This document shows, piece after piece, positions 34,827 to 42,914 of a stretch of DNA of 64,000 bases (its first letter is position 1; the number at the start of each line of letters is the position of its first letter). The DNA comes from Streptomyces sp. 1331.2 (GTDB lineage Bacteria; Actinomycetota; Actinomycetes; Streptomycetales; Streptomycetaceae). The notes under the pieces were generated by a model. It saw only the letters and a list, made by a program, of their open reading frames with translations, made no database searches and was not told the DNA's origin. The stretch spans positions 1,922,001-1,986,000 of the forward strand of contig NZ_OBMJ01000001.1 of the NCBI RefSeq assembly GCF_900199205.1, in the 5' to 3' direction. Made by a program: the position numbers and the translations under genes.

Positions 34827-34848
34827 GACAGGTGAAGAACAGACGAAC
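34827..34848 (-). promoter_or_regulatory. PHO-box-like direct repeat upstream of the phosphoesterase
   Basis: On the minus strand two adjacent 11-nt units read GTTCGTCTGTT and CTTCACCTGTC. The second has the GTTCACC-type core of Streptomyces PhoP sites and the first is weaker. Phosphatase context supports phosphate-starvation control. Confidence 0.45.
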
Positions 34849-34950
34849 AGCTGCCGCCCGGTGGCGTCGGATCTCACACCCCCCGCGATTGACCCGTTCC
34901 GACCGTGCGTGGTGGGATCACGGGGGCTCGGGTACGGAGGAGTGCGGCGG

Positions 34951-35439
34951 ATGAGCGGACCGGTCGCCGGCGACCCACCGGTGCACCCGCGCACCCTGGT
35001 GGTCGGGATCGGCGCGAGCAGCGCCGCCGAGTCCGCCGAGGCGGTGCAGCTGCTGACGGACGTGCTCCGGGAGGCCGGGCTCGCCCCGCACGCGGTGGCC
35101 CGGCTGGCCACGGTCGCCGGCAAGGCGGACCACCCGGCGGTGCGCCGGGTCGCCCACTGGCTGGGCGGGGTGCCGGTGGACGAGCACCCGGGACGGGAAC
35201 TGGCCGCCGTACCGGTACCCAACCCCTCGGCCGCGGTCGGTGCCGCCCTCGGCACGGCGAGCGTCGCCGAGGCGGCGGCCCTGGCGAGCGCGCCGGGCGG
35301 CCGGCTCCTGGTCGCCAAGCGGAAGTCGGCCATGGTGACGGTCGCGGTGGCGGCGACCGCGGCGATCGCCCGACCCCTCTCGCCCGCGCCACCCCTCTCA
35401 CCCACCGAACCCGCCCACCCCCAGGGAGACCCCGCGTGA
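34951..35439 (+). CDS. CobE/CbiG C-terminal domain protein (cobalamin biosynthesis)
   Basis: 162-aa protein of the CobE/GbiG C-terminal family, implicated in the precorrin steps. The pattern LVVGIGASSAAESAEAVQLL (near the N-terminus), LATVAGKADHPAVRRVA and VAEAAALASAPGGRLLVAKRKSAMVTVAVA is characteristic. ATG 34951 follows GGAGGAGTG; GTG 34942 is an alternative. It overlaps the CobC-like gene by GTGA. The pair is about 10 kb from the main cob operon and carries no riboswitch of its own that I can see. Confidence 0.85.
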   Translation: MSGPVAGDPPVHPRTLVVGIGASSAAESAEAVQLLTDVLREAGLAPHAVARLATVAGKADHPAVRRVAHWLGGVPVDEHPGRELAAVPVPNPSAAVGAALGTASVAEAAALASAPGGRLLVAKRKSAMVTVAVAATAAIARPLSPAPPLSPTEPAHPQGDPA

Positions 35440-36497
35440 CCGCCCCCGAACCCGACCTGCGCCACCACGGCGACGCCGAGGTCCGCGCCGACGGGCTCGG
35501 CCTGGTCGACCTCGCCGTCAACGTCCGCACCGGCACGCCCCCGGCCTGGCTGCGCGACCACCTCGCCGCCACCCTCGGCGACCTCGCCGCCTACCCCGAC
35601 CAGAGCGCCGCCCGCGCCGCGGTGGCCGCCCGGCACGGCCGCCCGGTCGAGGAGGTGCTGCTCACCTCGGGGGCGGCGGAGGCCTTCGTCCTGCTGGCCC
35701 GGGTTGTGACGGCTCGTCACATCACCGTCGTTCACCCACAGTTCACCGAGCCGGAGGCCGCGCTGCGGGACGCCGGACACCGGGTGCACCGGGTGCTGCT
35801 CTCCCCCGGGGACGGGTTCCGCCTGGGCGCCGTCCCCGAGGAGGCGGACCTGGTCGTCCTCGGCAACCCGACCAACCCGACCTCCGTCCTGCACCCCGCC
35901 GAGGCGGTGGCCGCGCTCGCCCGCCCCGGGCGGACCCTGGTGGTGGACGAGGCGTTCATGGACACCGTGCCGGGCGAGCGCGAATCCCTCGCCCCGGTAC
36001 GGGACCTGCCCGGCCGGGTCGTCGTGCTGCGCAGCCTCACCAAGACCTGGGGCCTGGCCGGGCTGCGGATCGGCTACGTGCTCGGCCCGGCGCCGCTGAT
36101 CGCCGAACTCGGCGCCGCCCAGCCGCTCTGGCCGGTCTCCACCCCGGCGCTGGCCGCCGCCGAGGCCTGCAGCAGCCCGGCGGCGCTCGCCGAGGCGGAC
36201 CGAGCCGCGGACGAACTGGCGCTCTGGCGCGAGCACTTGGTGAAGGGCCTGGCCACTTTCCCGTCCGTACGGCTGTACGGCGAACCGGCCGCCTCCTTCG
36301 TGCTGGTCCGGCTGCCGGACGCAGCAGCGGTCCGGCGGCGGCTGCGCGAGCACGGCTTCGCCGTCCGGCGCGGGGACACCTTTCCGGGGCTGGGCGAGGA
36401 GTGGCTGCGGATCGCCGTCCGGGACGAGGCGACCACCGACCGCTTCCTCAACGCCCTTGAGGCCGTGCTCGGTTCGAGTCTCCTCGGTCCAGCCTGA
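35436..36497 (+). CDS. cobC: PLP-dependent CobC-like protein (threonine-phosphate decarboxylase-like)
   Basis: Fold-type I PLP enzyme, 353 aa from GTG 35436 (AGGGAGA upstream). It is likely to make (R)-1-amino-2-propanol phosphate from L-threonine phosphate for the lower loop, or a similar step. Visible motifs are AAYPDQSAARAAVAARHG, LTSGAAEAFVLLA, GNPTNPTSVL, VVDEAFMD and the PLP-lysine block RSLTKTWGLAGLRIGYVLG. It resembles the Rv2231c/CobC group. It is translationally coupled to the CobE-like gene. Its last 50 nt overlap the convergent MOSC gene. Confidence 0.87.
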   Translation: MTAPEPDLRHHGDAEVRADGLGLVDLAVNVRTGTPPAWLRDHLAATLGDLAAYPDQSAARAAVAARHGRPVEEVLLTSGAAEAFVLLARVVTARHITVVHPQFTEPEAALRDAGHRVHRVLLSPGDGFRLGAVPEEADLVVLGNPTNPTSVLHPAEAVAALARPGRTLVVDEAFMDTVPGERESLAPVRDLPGRVVVLRSLTKTWGLAGLRIGYVLGPAPLIAELGAAQPLWPVSTPALAAAEACSSPAALAEADRAADELALWREHLVKGLATFPSVRLYGEPAASFVLVRLPDAAAVRRRLREHGFAVRRGDTFPGLGEEWLRIAVRDEATTDRFLNALEAVLGSSLLGPA

Positions 36498-37299
36498 GCT
36501 CGTCGCCGGTCCGGATCCGCCCGGGCGCCAGCACCTGTGCGTACACCCCCGCGCAGGGCAGCGCCGGCATGCCCTCCAGCGGGACCACCCGGTTCTGCTC
36601 GGCCGGGAGGCGCAGGGCCTCGGTGCGACGGGGCAGCGGCCCGTGCCGGAGGGTGGGGACGGCGCAGCGCGGGGTGGCCGCCAGGACGCGCAGGCGCAGT
36701 GTCGGGCCGATCGCCAACTCCCGCCCTACCCAGGCGTTCTCGACGTACCCCGCACCCCCGGTGCGGATCACCAGGTTCGGCCGGTAGCGCTCGGCCGCGG
36801 AGCCGGTGGCGCGCAGCGTCGCGGTGGTGATCAGGTGCAGTGGAGCGAAGTCGAAGAAGCCGCCGTCGGGCGCAGCACGGCCCAACTCGCTGACGGTGAA
36901 GCCGACTTCGGCGGCGATACCGTGTGCCAGCACCTCCTCGGGCACGGCCCGCTCGACCGTCGCACCAGCCGCGCGCTCTGCGACCAGTGCGACCTTGCGG
37001 CCGAGCGCCTCGGACAGGTCCGCCACACCCGCGCCGCGCCCGTCCGGCCCGGTGATCGCCACGCCGCCGTCCGCCGCGACCATCGCCGCGAACCCCAGCA
37101 GGCCGGCCCAGAGCCGGGGGTGCTTCGCGCTGGCCACCCGGCCGGTCTCCAGGTCGAGCAGCGCCCGCTCGCGGTCCCCGGCCAGGCCCCGCCCGGTCAC
37201 CTCGGCCGCGTCCAGCTCCTCCCCCAGCAGCGACTTCACCGGGTAGCGGCGCAGCCGCTCGACCGTGCCGAGGACCGCCCCCTCGTCCTTCCCGGTCAT
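36448..37299 (-). CDS. MOSC domain protein
   Basis: 283-aa protein with an MOSC beta-barrel N-terminal region (RLRRYPVKSLLGEELDAAEV...GDRERALLD) and a C-terminal MOSC core (NLVIRTGGAGYVENAWVGRELAIG...RCAVPTL). The Cys in RCAVPT matches the conserved Cys of the family, which handles sulfur carried from molybdenum-cofactor-type donors; the actual substrate is unknown. Start is ATG 37299, overlapping the upstream HAD gene by ATGA. The last 50 nt overlap cobC on the other strand, so its C-terminus is shared coding DNA. Confidence 0.85.
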   Translation of the reverse strand: MTGKDEGAVLGTVERLRRYPVKSLLGEELDAAEVTGRGLAGDRERALLDLETGRVASAKHPRLWAGLLGFAAMVAADGGVAITGPDGRGAGVADLSEALGRKVALVAERAAGATVERAVPEEVLAHGIAAEVGFTVSELGRAAPDGGFFDFAPLHLITTATLRATGSAAERYRPNLVIRTGGAGYVENAWVGRELAIGPTLRLRVLAATPRCAVPTLRHGPLPRRTEALRLPAEQNRVVPLEGMPALPCAGVYAQVLAPGRIRTGDELRLDRGDSNRARPQGR

Positions 37300-37874
37300 G
37301 CGGCGGCCGCCCACTCCCGCAGGGTCGCGAAGTCCTCCGCCAGCAGGCCCTTGCCGGGATGGATGTGCAGGGTGAGCGCAGGGCCGGGGTGGTTCGAGGC
37401 GATCCACGCGGTGTCCTGCGGCCCGAGCTCGTCGTCCACCCAGACGAAGGGGCGCCCGGCCGCCCAGGCGACCACGTCCCGGGTCTTCCAGTGCAGTCCG
37501 TCCGGGTCCTCGGCGAACATCTCCGTCCAGGCGATGTACGGGAGTTCGGGCAGCCCGAGGTGCGGGCCGATGTGGGTGTTCGCCTCGCCCATCCAGCCGG
37601 TGGCCCAGACCAGTTCGTAGGGCAGCGCCAGCAGCTCGGGCCCGTGCGCCGGGTTCAGCCACACCCGCAGCGGCTTCACCCGGCCGGCGGGGCGCTTCGC
37701 GTGCTTCGCGCGCGTCGCCAGCCTGGTTTCCGCCGCCGCCATCCGCTCCTGCTTGCGCACCCACCAGCCGGGCCGCAGCCGGTAGGTCCGGTAGCCGTCC
37801 GGCCGCCGTTTCGGGGCGGCGAAGGGGTTGAGTGGTCCGTCCACGTCGAGGAGGAGCAGGGGCTGCTGGGTCAT
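37296..37874 (-). CDS. HAD-fold protein
   Basis: 192-aa protein beginning LLLLDVDGPLNPFA, the DxD motif of HAD phosphatases. It has WVDDELGPQD later in the chain, resembling motif IV. It lacks a clear motif II/III, so catalysis is uncertain. I recall similar short HAD domains in actinobacterial hypothetical proteins and in RNA-repair contexts, without a defined role. It is coupled to the MOSC gene by a 4-nt overlap. There is no clear Shine-Dalgarno before ATG 37874. Confidence 0.75.
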   Translation of the reverse strand: MTQQPLLLLDVDGPLNPFAAPKRRPDGYRTYRLRPGWWVRKQERMAAAETRLATRAKHAKRPAGRVKPLRVWLNPAHGPELLALPYELVWATGWMGEANTHIGPHLGLPELPYIAWTEMFAEDPDGLHWKTRDVVAWAAGRPFVWVDDELGPQDTAWIASNHPGPALTLHIHPGKGLLAEDFATLREWAAAA

Positions 37875-37999
37875 GTCAGGGATTCTCGGTTCGGTGACGC
37901 TGATTGACCAGCGATTTGCCGGTCACGATCGGGTCCTGACCGGCCCTGCAGGCCCCTGCCCGGCCGGAACCTCCCGCCCGGCCCGGCGAGGCCCCCGGG

Positions 38000-38437
38000 T
38001 CAGCCCTTCGGCACGCCGTAGGTGTACCAGCTGCTCCAGGCACCGTTGCTGTACCGGTCGATGAACCACCCGCGGTCGTCGCCGCCCCGCGCGCGGAGGG
38101 TGAGGGAGTTGTCCGAGCCCGCCTTGACCACGATGACCTGGCTGGTCAGGTAGCCGCCCATGGAGGTCCAGGCGCTCAGCCCGTTGGAGTTGCCGATCGT
38201 CCAGCGCGTCCACATGGCGTGGTCGCGGCCGACCACGAAGACCTGCCGGGTGCCGTCGTTGAGGTTGACGACGGTCTGGCCGCTGGTGCCGTAGTCGCCC
38301 CCGCACAGGAAGTCGCCGCCGAACATCGTGCTGCCGCAGTGCGCGGGGGTGATGACCCCGGCCGACGCGGGAGCCGCGGCCAGCCCGACCCCGGCGAGGA
38401 CGGCGGCGGCCACGACGGCGGCCTTGATCTTGTTCAT
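38000..38437 (-). CDS. Small secreted PLL/tectonin-like lectin-type protein
   Basis: 145 aa from ATG 38437 (CAGGAGCAG upstream). It has a Sec signal peptide (MNKIKAAVVAAAVLAGVGLA, cleavage after ASA). The mature region has two repeats with spacing typical of PLL or fucose-lectin-like propeller blades (RQVFVVGRDHAMWTRWTIG; SLTLRARGGDDRGWFIDRY), plus four Cys near the N-terminus (HCGS, FLCGG). The chain is too short for a full propeller, so it may oligomerise. The function is unknown. Confidence 0.7.
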   Translation of the reverse strand: MNKIKAAVVAAAVLAGVGLAAAPASAGVITPAHCGSTMFGGDFLCGGDYGTSGQTVVNLNDGTRQVFVVGRDHAMWTRWTIGNSNGLSAWTSMGGYLTSQVIVVKAGSDNSLTLRARGGDDRGWFIDRYSNGAWSSWYTYGVPKG

Positions 38438-38546
38438 GGTCTGCTCCTGACTGGTCGGATCGGGCCCGCTCGGCGGGCCCTCACCGGAACCAACGGCAGC
38501 CCCGGCCACCGGAGTTCACCGCCCGTTCGACACCGTCCGCAGGACC

Positions 38547-38590
38547 CGGAAGGACCGCCGGACGCGGAAAGACCGCCGGACGCGGAAAGA
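38547..38590. repeat. Short direct repeats GGAAAGACCGCCGGACGC
   Basis: GACCGCCGGACGCGGAAA is repeated twice head-to-tail with a further partial copy (38551-38592), leading into the glnII terminator. It has no coding role. Confidence 0.6.
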
Positions 38591-38629
38591 CCGCCGGGCC
38601 TCCCCTCACGAGGAGGGGAGGCCCGGCGG
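38591..38629 (-). terminator. Terminator after glnII
   Basis: 16-bp stem CCGCCGGGCCTCCCCT/AGGGGAGGCCCGGCGG with a 7-nt loop, 32 nt beyond the glnII stop. Confidence 0.82.
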
Positions 38630-38660
38630 TGGGTGTTGCCGTGTGCCCGGGGGCGGCGGA

Positions 38661-39683
38661 TCAGACCTGGCCGGCCTTCTCCAGGGCCTCGCAGCAGGTG
38701 TTGATCAGGAGGCGGGTGACCACGTACGGGTCGATGTTGGCGTTCGGGCGGCGGTCCTCGATGTAGCCCTTCTGCTCCACCTCGACCTGCCACGGGATGC
38801 GCACGGAGGCACCGCGGTTGGAGACGCCGTAGCTGTAGACGTTCCACGGGGCGGTCTCGTGCTTGCCGGTGAGGCGGGACTGGATGTCGTCACCGTACTG
38901 GTTGACGTGCTCCAGCACCTTCTCCTGGGAGGCGCCGAGCGACTCGCAGGCCGTGATGATGGCGTCGTAGCCCTCGCGCATCGCCTTGGTGGAGAAGTTG
39001 GTGTGGGCGCCCGCGCCGTTCCAGTCGCCCCGGGCCGGCTTGGCGTCCAGGGTGGCGTCGATGCCGAACTCCTCGGCGGTGCGGTAGAGCAGGTAGCGGG
39101 CGATCCACAGGTCGTCCGAGACGGTCAGCGAGTCGACCGGGCCGATCTGGAACTCCCACTGGCCGGGCATGACCTCGGCGTTGATGCCGCAGATCGCCAG
39201 GCCGGCGTCGAGGCAGCGGTCCAGGTGCAGCTCGACGATCTCGCGGCCGAAGACCTCCTCGGCGCCGACGCCGCAGTAGTAGCCGCCCTGCGGGGCCGGG
39301 TAGCCGCCCTCCGGGAAGCCGAGCGGGCGGGAGCCCTTGAAGAAGGTGTACTCCTGCTCGATGCCGAAGATCGACTCCTGGGCGGCGTACTTCTCGTGGA
39401 CCTCACGCAGCAGGGCGCGGGTGTTGGACTCGTGCGGGGTGCCGTCCGTCTCCAGGACCTCGCAGAGGACGAGGATGTGGTCGCCGCCGCGGATCGGGTC
39501 CGGAACGACCTTCACCGGCTCCAGCACGCGGTCCGAGGCGTGGCCCTCGGCCTGGTTGGTCGAGGAACCGTCGAAGCCCCAGGTCGGGATCTTGTCGGCG
39601 TTGGGCAGGACGCGAGTCTTGGAACGGAGCTTCGCGGTCGGCTTGGTGCCGTCGATCCAGATGTACTCGGCCTTGATTGCCAC
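38661..39683 (-). CDS. glnII: Type II glutamine synthetase
   Basis: ATP-dependent condensation of ammonia and glutamate to glutamine; the eukaryote-like GSII of actinomycetes. The 340 aa match the GSII length and not the roughly 470 aa of GSI. Visible blocks are EYIWIDGTKPTAKLRSKTR, WGFDGSSTNQA, FGIEQEYTF, GINAEVMPGQWEFQIG and NGAGAHTNFSTK. The GTG at 39683 has GAGGG 8 nt upstream; the in-frame extension to 39827 is not supported. A GlnR-type site upstream suggests induction under nitrogen limitation. A terminator follows. Confidence 0.95.
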   Translation of the reverse strand: MAIKAEYIWIDGTKPTAKLRSKTRVLPNADKIPTWGFDGSSTNQAEGHASDRVLEPVKVVPDPIRGGDHILVLCEVLETDGTPHESNTRALLREVHEKYAAQESIFGIEQEYTFFKGSRPLGFPEGGYPAPQGGYYCGVGAEEVFGREIVELHLDRCLDAGLAICGINAEVMPGQWEFQIGPVDSLTVSDDLWIARYLLYRTAEEFGIDATLDAKPARGDWNGAGAHTNFSTKAMREGYDAIITACESLGASQEKVLEHVNQYGDDIQSRLTGKHETAPWNVYSYGVSNRGASVRIPWQVEVEQKGYIEDRRPNANIDPYVVTRLLINTCCEALEKAGQV

Positions 39684-39740
39684 GGCTGGTCCCTCGCATT
39701 GCTGGGTGGTGGGTGCCCGCGTAGCGTCGCAAGCCGCCGT

Positions 39741-39765
39741 TTCCCGGTTGTTCCTCTCATGTAAC
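39741..39765 (-). promoter_or_regulatory. GlnR-box-like sites upstream of glnII
   Basis: On the minus strand GTTAC-6 nt-GGAAC (39765-39750) is followed after 6 nt by GAAAC. This matches the GTnAC-n6-GaAAC half-site pattern of actinobacterial GlnR sites. It lies about 67-82 bp before the glnII start. Confidence 0.6.
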
Positions 39766-39858
39766 GCGCATGTGAACCAACCGTCCGCATTGGCACGGTC
39801 ACGGTGCGGGAGTGCCGGGCACGGCACTCCCGCCGCATGGAGTGCCCAGGCGGAATGT

Positions 39859-40839
39859 CTAGTTCCGGCGCGCGTGCGCGGCCCGGCGGCGCCGGGTGGC
39901 CCAGAGCGCGGCCGCCCCGCCCGCGAGCAGGGCGGCGGCTCCGGCGGCCAGCGGGCCGGTGGCGCTGCTGCCGCCGGTGGCGGCCAGCTTGTCCGGCTGC
40001 TCGGGCTTCTCCACCGCGGCCTGCGGGGCGGCGGTGCGCGAGGCGGCGGTGTCGGCCACCGGCCGGGCGGCGGGCGCGCTGGTCGGCGCGGTGCCGGGGG
40101 TGCCGGGAGTGCCGGTCGTGGGCGGGGTGGCGGTGGGCGCGGAGGGCTTCTCGCAGCTCACCGAGGCGACGGTGATCCTCCCGCTGACCTTGGCGACGTT
40201 CAGGTTCAGCGGGTTGACCTCCACCTGCACCTCCAGTGCCGAGGCGGCGGCGGTGGTCGTGGTGGTGGTCTTCTTGGAGAACTCCACCGACACGCTGCCG
40301 ATCAGCGGCACGTCCACGTTGGTCGGCCCGTACAGGCCGACGGTGACCGGCTTGCCGAGGACGGTGAGCTTGGCGGGCGCGACCACGTCCGCGGTCGGCT
40401 GCCCGTCGACCGGGCAGGTCGCCTCGGCGCTCATCGCCTCCAGTCCGAGCAGCGCGGTGGCGGGCAGGCCGGGGGCGTGCACGTCGGCATTGACCAGCTT
40501 GACGGAGGCGGCGGTGCCCTTGGCGTCGGCGCGGGTCACGGACTTGCCGATGTCCGCCTTGACCAGGGTGACCGGGCCGGTCTGGTCGACTCCGGCCACC
40601 GTGGCGGTGAGGACCGAACCCTCCCGCTGCTCGGGCGTCTCCACCTTGTTGAGCGCGATGTTCACCGGGACGTCCACGGCGTTGTTCAACAGCTTGACGT
40701 CCAGGGCGAGTTCGGCGGTGACGGCGCGCGCCTTCCCCGGCGAAGGCGGGGTCGACGGGCCGGCCTGGACGGGCCCGGCGGTGAGCGCGGTGCTCGCCAC
40801 CACGACGACAGCTGCAGAAACGATTCGGCGAGAAGACAA
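39859..40839 (-). CDS. Sortase-anchored LAATG surface protein (SCO1860-like)
   Basis: 326-aa cell-wall protein starting at TTG 40839 (GGGGGT upstream). It has a Sec signal peptide ending near PVQAGPS. Beta-rich domains with choice-of-anchor-type strands and a Pro/Thr/Ala-rich stalk (PTATPPTTGTPGTPGT) follow. The sorting signal is LAATG at about residue 290, then a hydrophobic segment and a basic RRRRAAHARR tail. LAxTG is the class E sortase motif of Streptomyces. I recall the family as SCO1860-type LAETG-anchored proteins, encoded near cobalamin genes in S. coelicolor, which fits the neighbourhood. The function is unknown. Confidence 0.85.
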   Translation of the reverse strand: MSSRRIVSAAVVVVASTALTAGPVQAGPSTPPSPGKARAVTAELALDVKLLNNAVDVPVNIALNKVETPEQREGSVLTATVAGVDQTGPVTLVKADIGKSVTRADAKGTAASVKLVNADVHAPGLPATALLGLEAMSAEATCPVDGQPTADVVAPAKLTVLGKPVTVGLYGPTNVDVPLIGSVSVEFSKKTTTTTTAAASALEVQVEVNPLNLNVAKVSGRITVASVSCEKPSAPTATPPTTGTPGTPGTAPTSAPAARPVADTAASRTAAPQAAVEKPEQPDKLAATGGSSATGPLAAGAAALLAGGAAALWATRRRRAAHARRN

Positions 40840-40954
40840 GGCGGTACCCCCACACAGATGAAACGATGAGCCGCCAGTCTTCTCGAACTATCCGTCACAT
40901 GAGCAACACGGAAAGTCATTTCACCCGTTGGAGTGAGATTGACGTTCCGCGCTG

Positions 40955-40986
40955 ACCGGACTCTGCTACAACCGGACTCTGCTACA
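40955..40986. repeat. Perfect 16-bp tandem duplication ACCGGACTCTGCTACA
   Basis: Two exact head-to-tail copies lie between the start region of the LAATG gene and the ung stop (40993). Nothing else is seen in this short interval. Confidence 0.8.
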
Positions 40987-40992
40987 GCAGCC

Positions 40993-41670
40993 CTACGGCA
41001 GCCGCCAGTCCACCGGCTGCGCCCCCTGCCGCACCAGCAGCTCGTTCGCCCGGCTGAACGGCCGCGAGCCGAAGAAGCCCCCGCTCGCCGAGTACGGGCT
41101 CGGGTGCGCCGACTCGATCGCCGGGACCTCCCCGAGCAGCGGCCTCAGGTTCCGGGCGTCACGCCCCCAGAGGATCGCCACCAGCGGCCCGCCGCGCGCC
41201 ACCAGCGCCCGGATCGCCTGCTCGGTGACCTCCTCCCAGCCCTTGCCCCGGTGCGCGGCCGGCTTGCGCGGCGCGGTGGTCAGGGCGCGGTTGAGCAGCA
41301 GCACGCCCTGCTGCGTCCACGGCGTGAGGTCCCCGTTGGACGGCTGCGGCAGGCCGAGGTCCTGGCCGTACTCCTGGAAGATGTTGATCAGGCTGGCCGG
41401 GATCGGCCGCACCTCCGGACCCACCGAGAAGCTGAGCCCGACGGCGTGGCCGGGCGTCGGGTACGGGTCCTGCCCGACGATCAGCACCCGCACGTCCGCG
41501 AAGGGCTGCTGGAAGGCCCGCAGCACGTTCGGGCCCGAGGGCAGGTACGTACGGCCGGCGGCCAGTTCGGTGCGCAGGAAGTCGCCCATCGCGGCGACCC
41601 GTCCGGCGACGGGTTCCAGGGCGGCGGCCCAGCCGGGCTCGACGATCTCGTTCAGTGGACGCGGTGCCAT
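40993..41670 (-). CDS. ung: Uracil-DNA glycosylase (family 1)
   Basis: Removes uracil from DNA, the first step of base-excision repair. The 225-aa protein carries motif [19 protein letters not shown] (catalytic Asp about residue 68) and motif [18 protein letters not shown] (His). ATG 41670 is preferred over in-frame GTG 41679 because TAGGGT lies 7 nt upstream, indicating a leaderless transcript. It stands between the LAATG protein gene and the amidohydrolase gene on the same strand. Confidence 0.96.
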   Translation of the reverse strand: MAPRPLNEIVEPGWAAALEPVAGRVAAMGDFLRTELAAGRTYLPSGPNVLRAFQQPFADVRVLIVGQDPYPTPGHAVGLSFSVGPEVRPIPASLINIFQEYGQDLGLPQPSNGDLTPWTQQGVLLLNRALTTAPRKPAAHRGKGWEEVTEQAIRALVARGGPLVAILWGRDARNLRPLLGEVPAIESAHPSPYSASGGFFGSRPFSRANELLVRQGAQPVDWRLP

Positions 41671-41683
41671 GCTCGCCACCCTA
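41668..41683 (-). promoter_or_regulatory. Leaderless start of ung
   Basis: Minus-strand TAGGGT (41683-41678), 7 nt, then ATG 41670. Confidence 0.55.
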
Positions 41684-41716
41684 TCGGCCTACACGGACAG
41701 GGCGTTCAGCGGATGA

Positions 41717-42808
41717 TCATGAGACCGGGCGCCCCCGCAGCACCACCAGGCGCGGGTCCGCGAGCACCCGGACGTCCGCCCGCGGGTCCTCCTCGTACAC
41801 CACGAAGTCCGCCGGCGCACCCTCCTCCAGCCCCGGCCGACCCAGCCACTCCCGCGCCCCCCAGCTCGCCGCCGACAGCGCCTCGGCCGGGCTCAGCCCC
41901 GCCTTCACCAGCTCCGCCACCTCGTCCGCGACCAGTCCGTGGGCGAGCGAGCCGCCCGCGTCCGTGCCCACGAACACCGGGATGCCCGCGTCGTGCGCGG
42001 CGCCCACGGTGTCGTACCGGCGCTCGTGCAGCCGCCGCATGTGCGCCGCCCAGGCCGGGAACCTGGCCTCGCCGCCGGCCGCCAGGCCCGGGAAGGTGGC
42101 GATGTTGACCAGGGTCGGGACGATGGCGACGCCGCGCTCGGCGAACACCGGGATCAGCTCCTCGGTCAGCCCGGTGGCGTGCTCGACGCAGTCGATTCCG
42201 GCCGCCAGCAGGTCCGGCAGCGACTCGGCTGCGAAGCAGTGCGCGGTCACCCGCGCGCCCTCCTCGTGCGCCGCCGCGATCGCCTCGGCCAGCGCGTCGC
42301 CGGGCCAGCAGGCGGCGAGGTCGCCGCGCTCGCGGTCGATCCAGTCGCCGACCAGCTTCACCCAGCCGTCCCCGCGCCGGGCCTCGGCCCGGACGTACGC
42401 GGCCAGGTCGCCGGGCTCGATCTCGTGTGCGTAGTTGCGGATGTAGCGGCGGGTGCGGGCGATGTGCCGGCCGGCGCGGATGATCCGGGGCAGGTCCTCA
42501 CGCTCGTCGATCCACCGGGTGTCGGCGGCCGAGCCGGCGTCGCGGATCAGCAGGGTGCCGGCGTCGCGGTCGGTGAGCGCCTGCTTCTCGCTGGTCTCCG
42601 CGTCCACCGCGCCGTGCGCGTCCAGGCCGACGTGGCAGTGCGCGTCCACCAGGCCGGGCAGCACCCAGCCGGTCACGGTCCGGACGTCCCCGGCGGTCGT
42701 CGGGCGGGTGAAGCTCACCCGGCCGTCCACCACCCAGAGTTCGTCCCGGACGTCCTGCGGACCGACCAGCACCCGACCCCGCACGTGCAGCACCGCGCCA
42801 TCGCTCAT
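41717..42808 (-). CDS. Amidohydrolase family protein
   Basis: 363-aa metal-dependent hydrolase of the amidohydrolase superfamily (imidazolonepropionase/prolidase-like branch). The metal ligands include HCH in LVDAHCHVG (residues about 56-58), a Lys in WVKLVGD, the His of ARVTAHCFA, the His of VEHATG and the Asp of VFVGTDAGG. A beta-sandwich is formed by both termini. The substrate cannot be inferred. Minus-strand TAGAGT is 6 nt before ATG 42808, so it is probably leaderless. It is divergent from the class V aminotransferase. Confidence 0.88.
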   Translation of the reverse strand: MSDGAVLHVRGRVLVGPQDVRDELWVVDGRVSFTRPTTAGDVRTVTGWVLPGLVDAHCHVGLDAHGAVDAETSEKQALTDRDAGTLLIRDAGSAADTRWIDEREDLPRIIRAGRHIARTRRYIRNYAHEIEPGDLAAYVRAEARRGDGWVKLVGDWIDRERGDLAACWPGDALAEAIAAAHEEGARVTAHCFAAESLPDLLAAGIDCVEHATGLTEELIPVFAERGVAIVPTLVNIATFPGLAAGGEARFPAWAAHMRRLHERRYDTVGAAHDAGIPVFVGTDAGGSLAHGLVADEVAELVKAGLSPAEALSAASWGAREWLGRPGLEEGAPADFVVYEEDPRADVRVLADPRLVVLRGRPVS

Positions 42809-42820
42809 GGCCGCACTCTA
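42806..42820 (-). promoter_or_regulatory. Leaderless start of the amidohydrolase gene
   Basis: Minus-strand TAGAGT (42820-42815), 6 nt, then ATG 42808. Confidence 0.5.
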
Positions 42821-42914
42821 CCGACGGGCGGGTTCCGTGTAAGCAGTGCGGATGCGGCAGACTCGTTCCGGCACCGACCATCCCCCGTCCCCGTAGCGAG
42901 AGGCCCTACCCGAC

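Noticed and set aside
32472..36353. 1293-codon continuous minus-strand frame
   Set aside because: Only 32472-33791 is the MFS protein. The rest is antisense to cobC and cobE or a shadow of the phosphoesterase gene.
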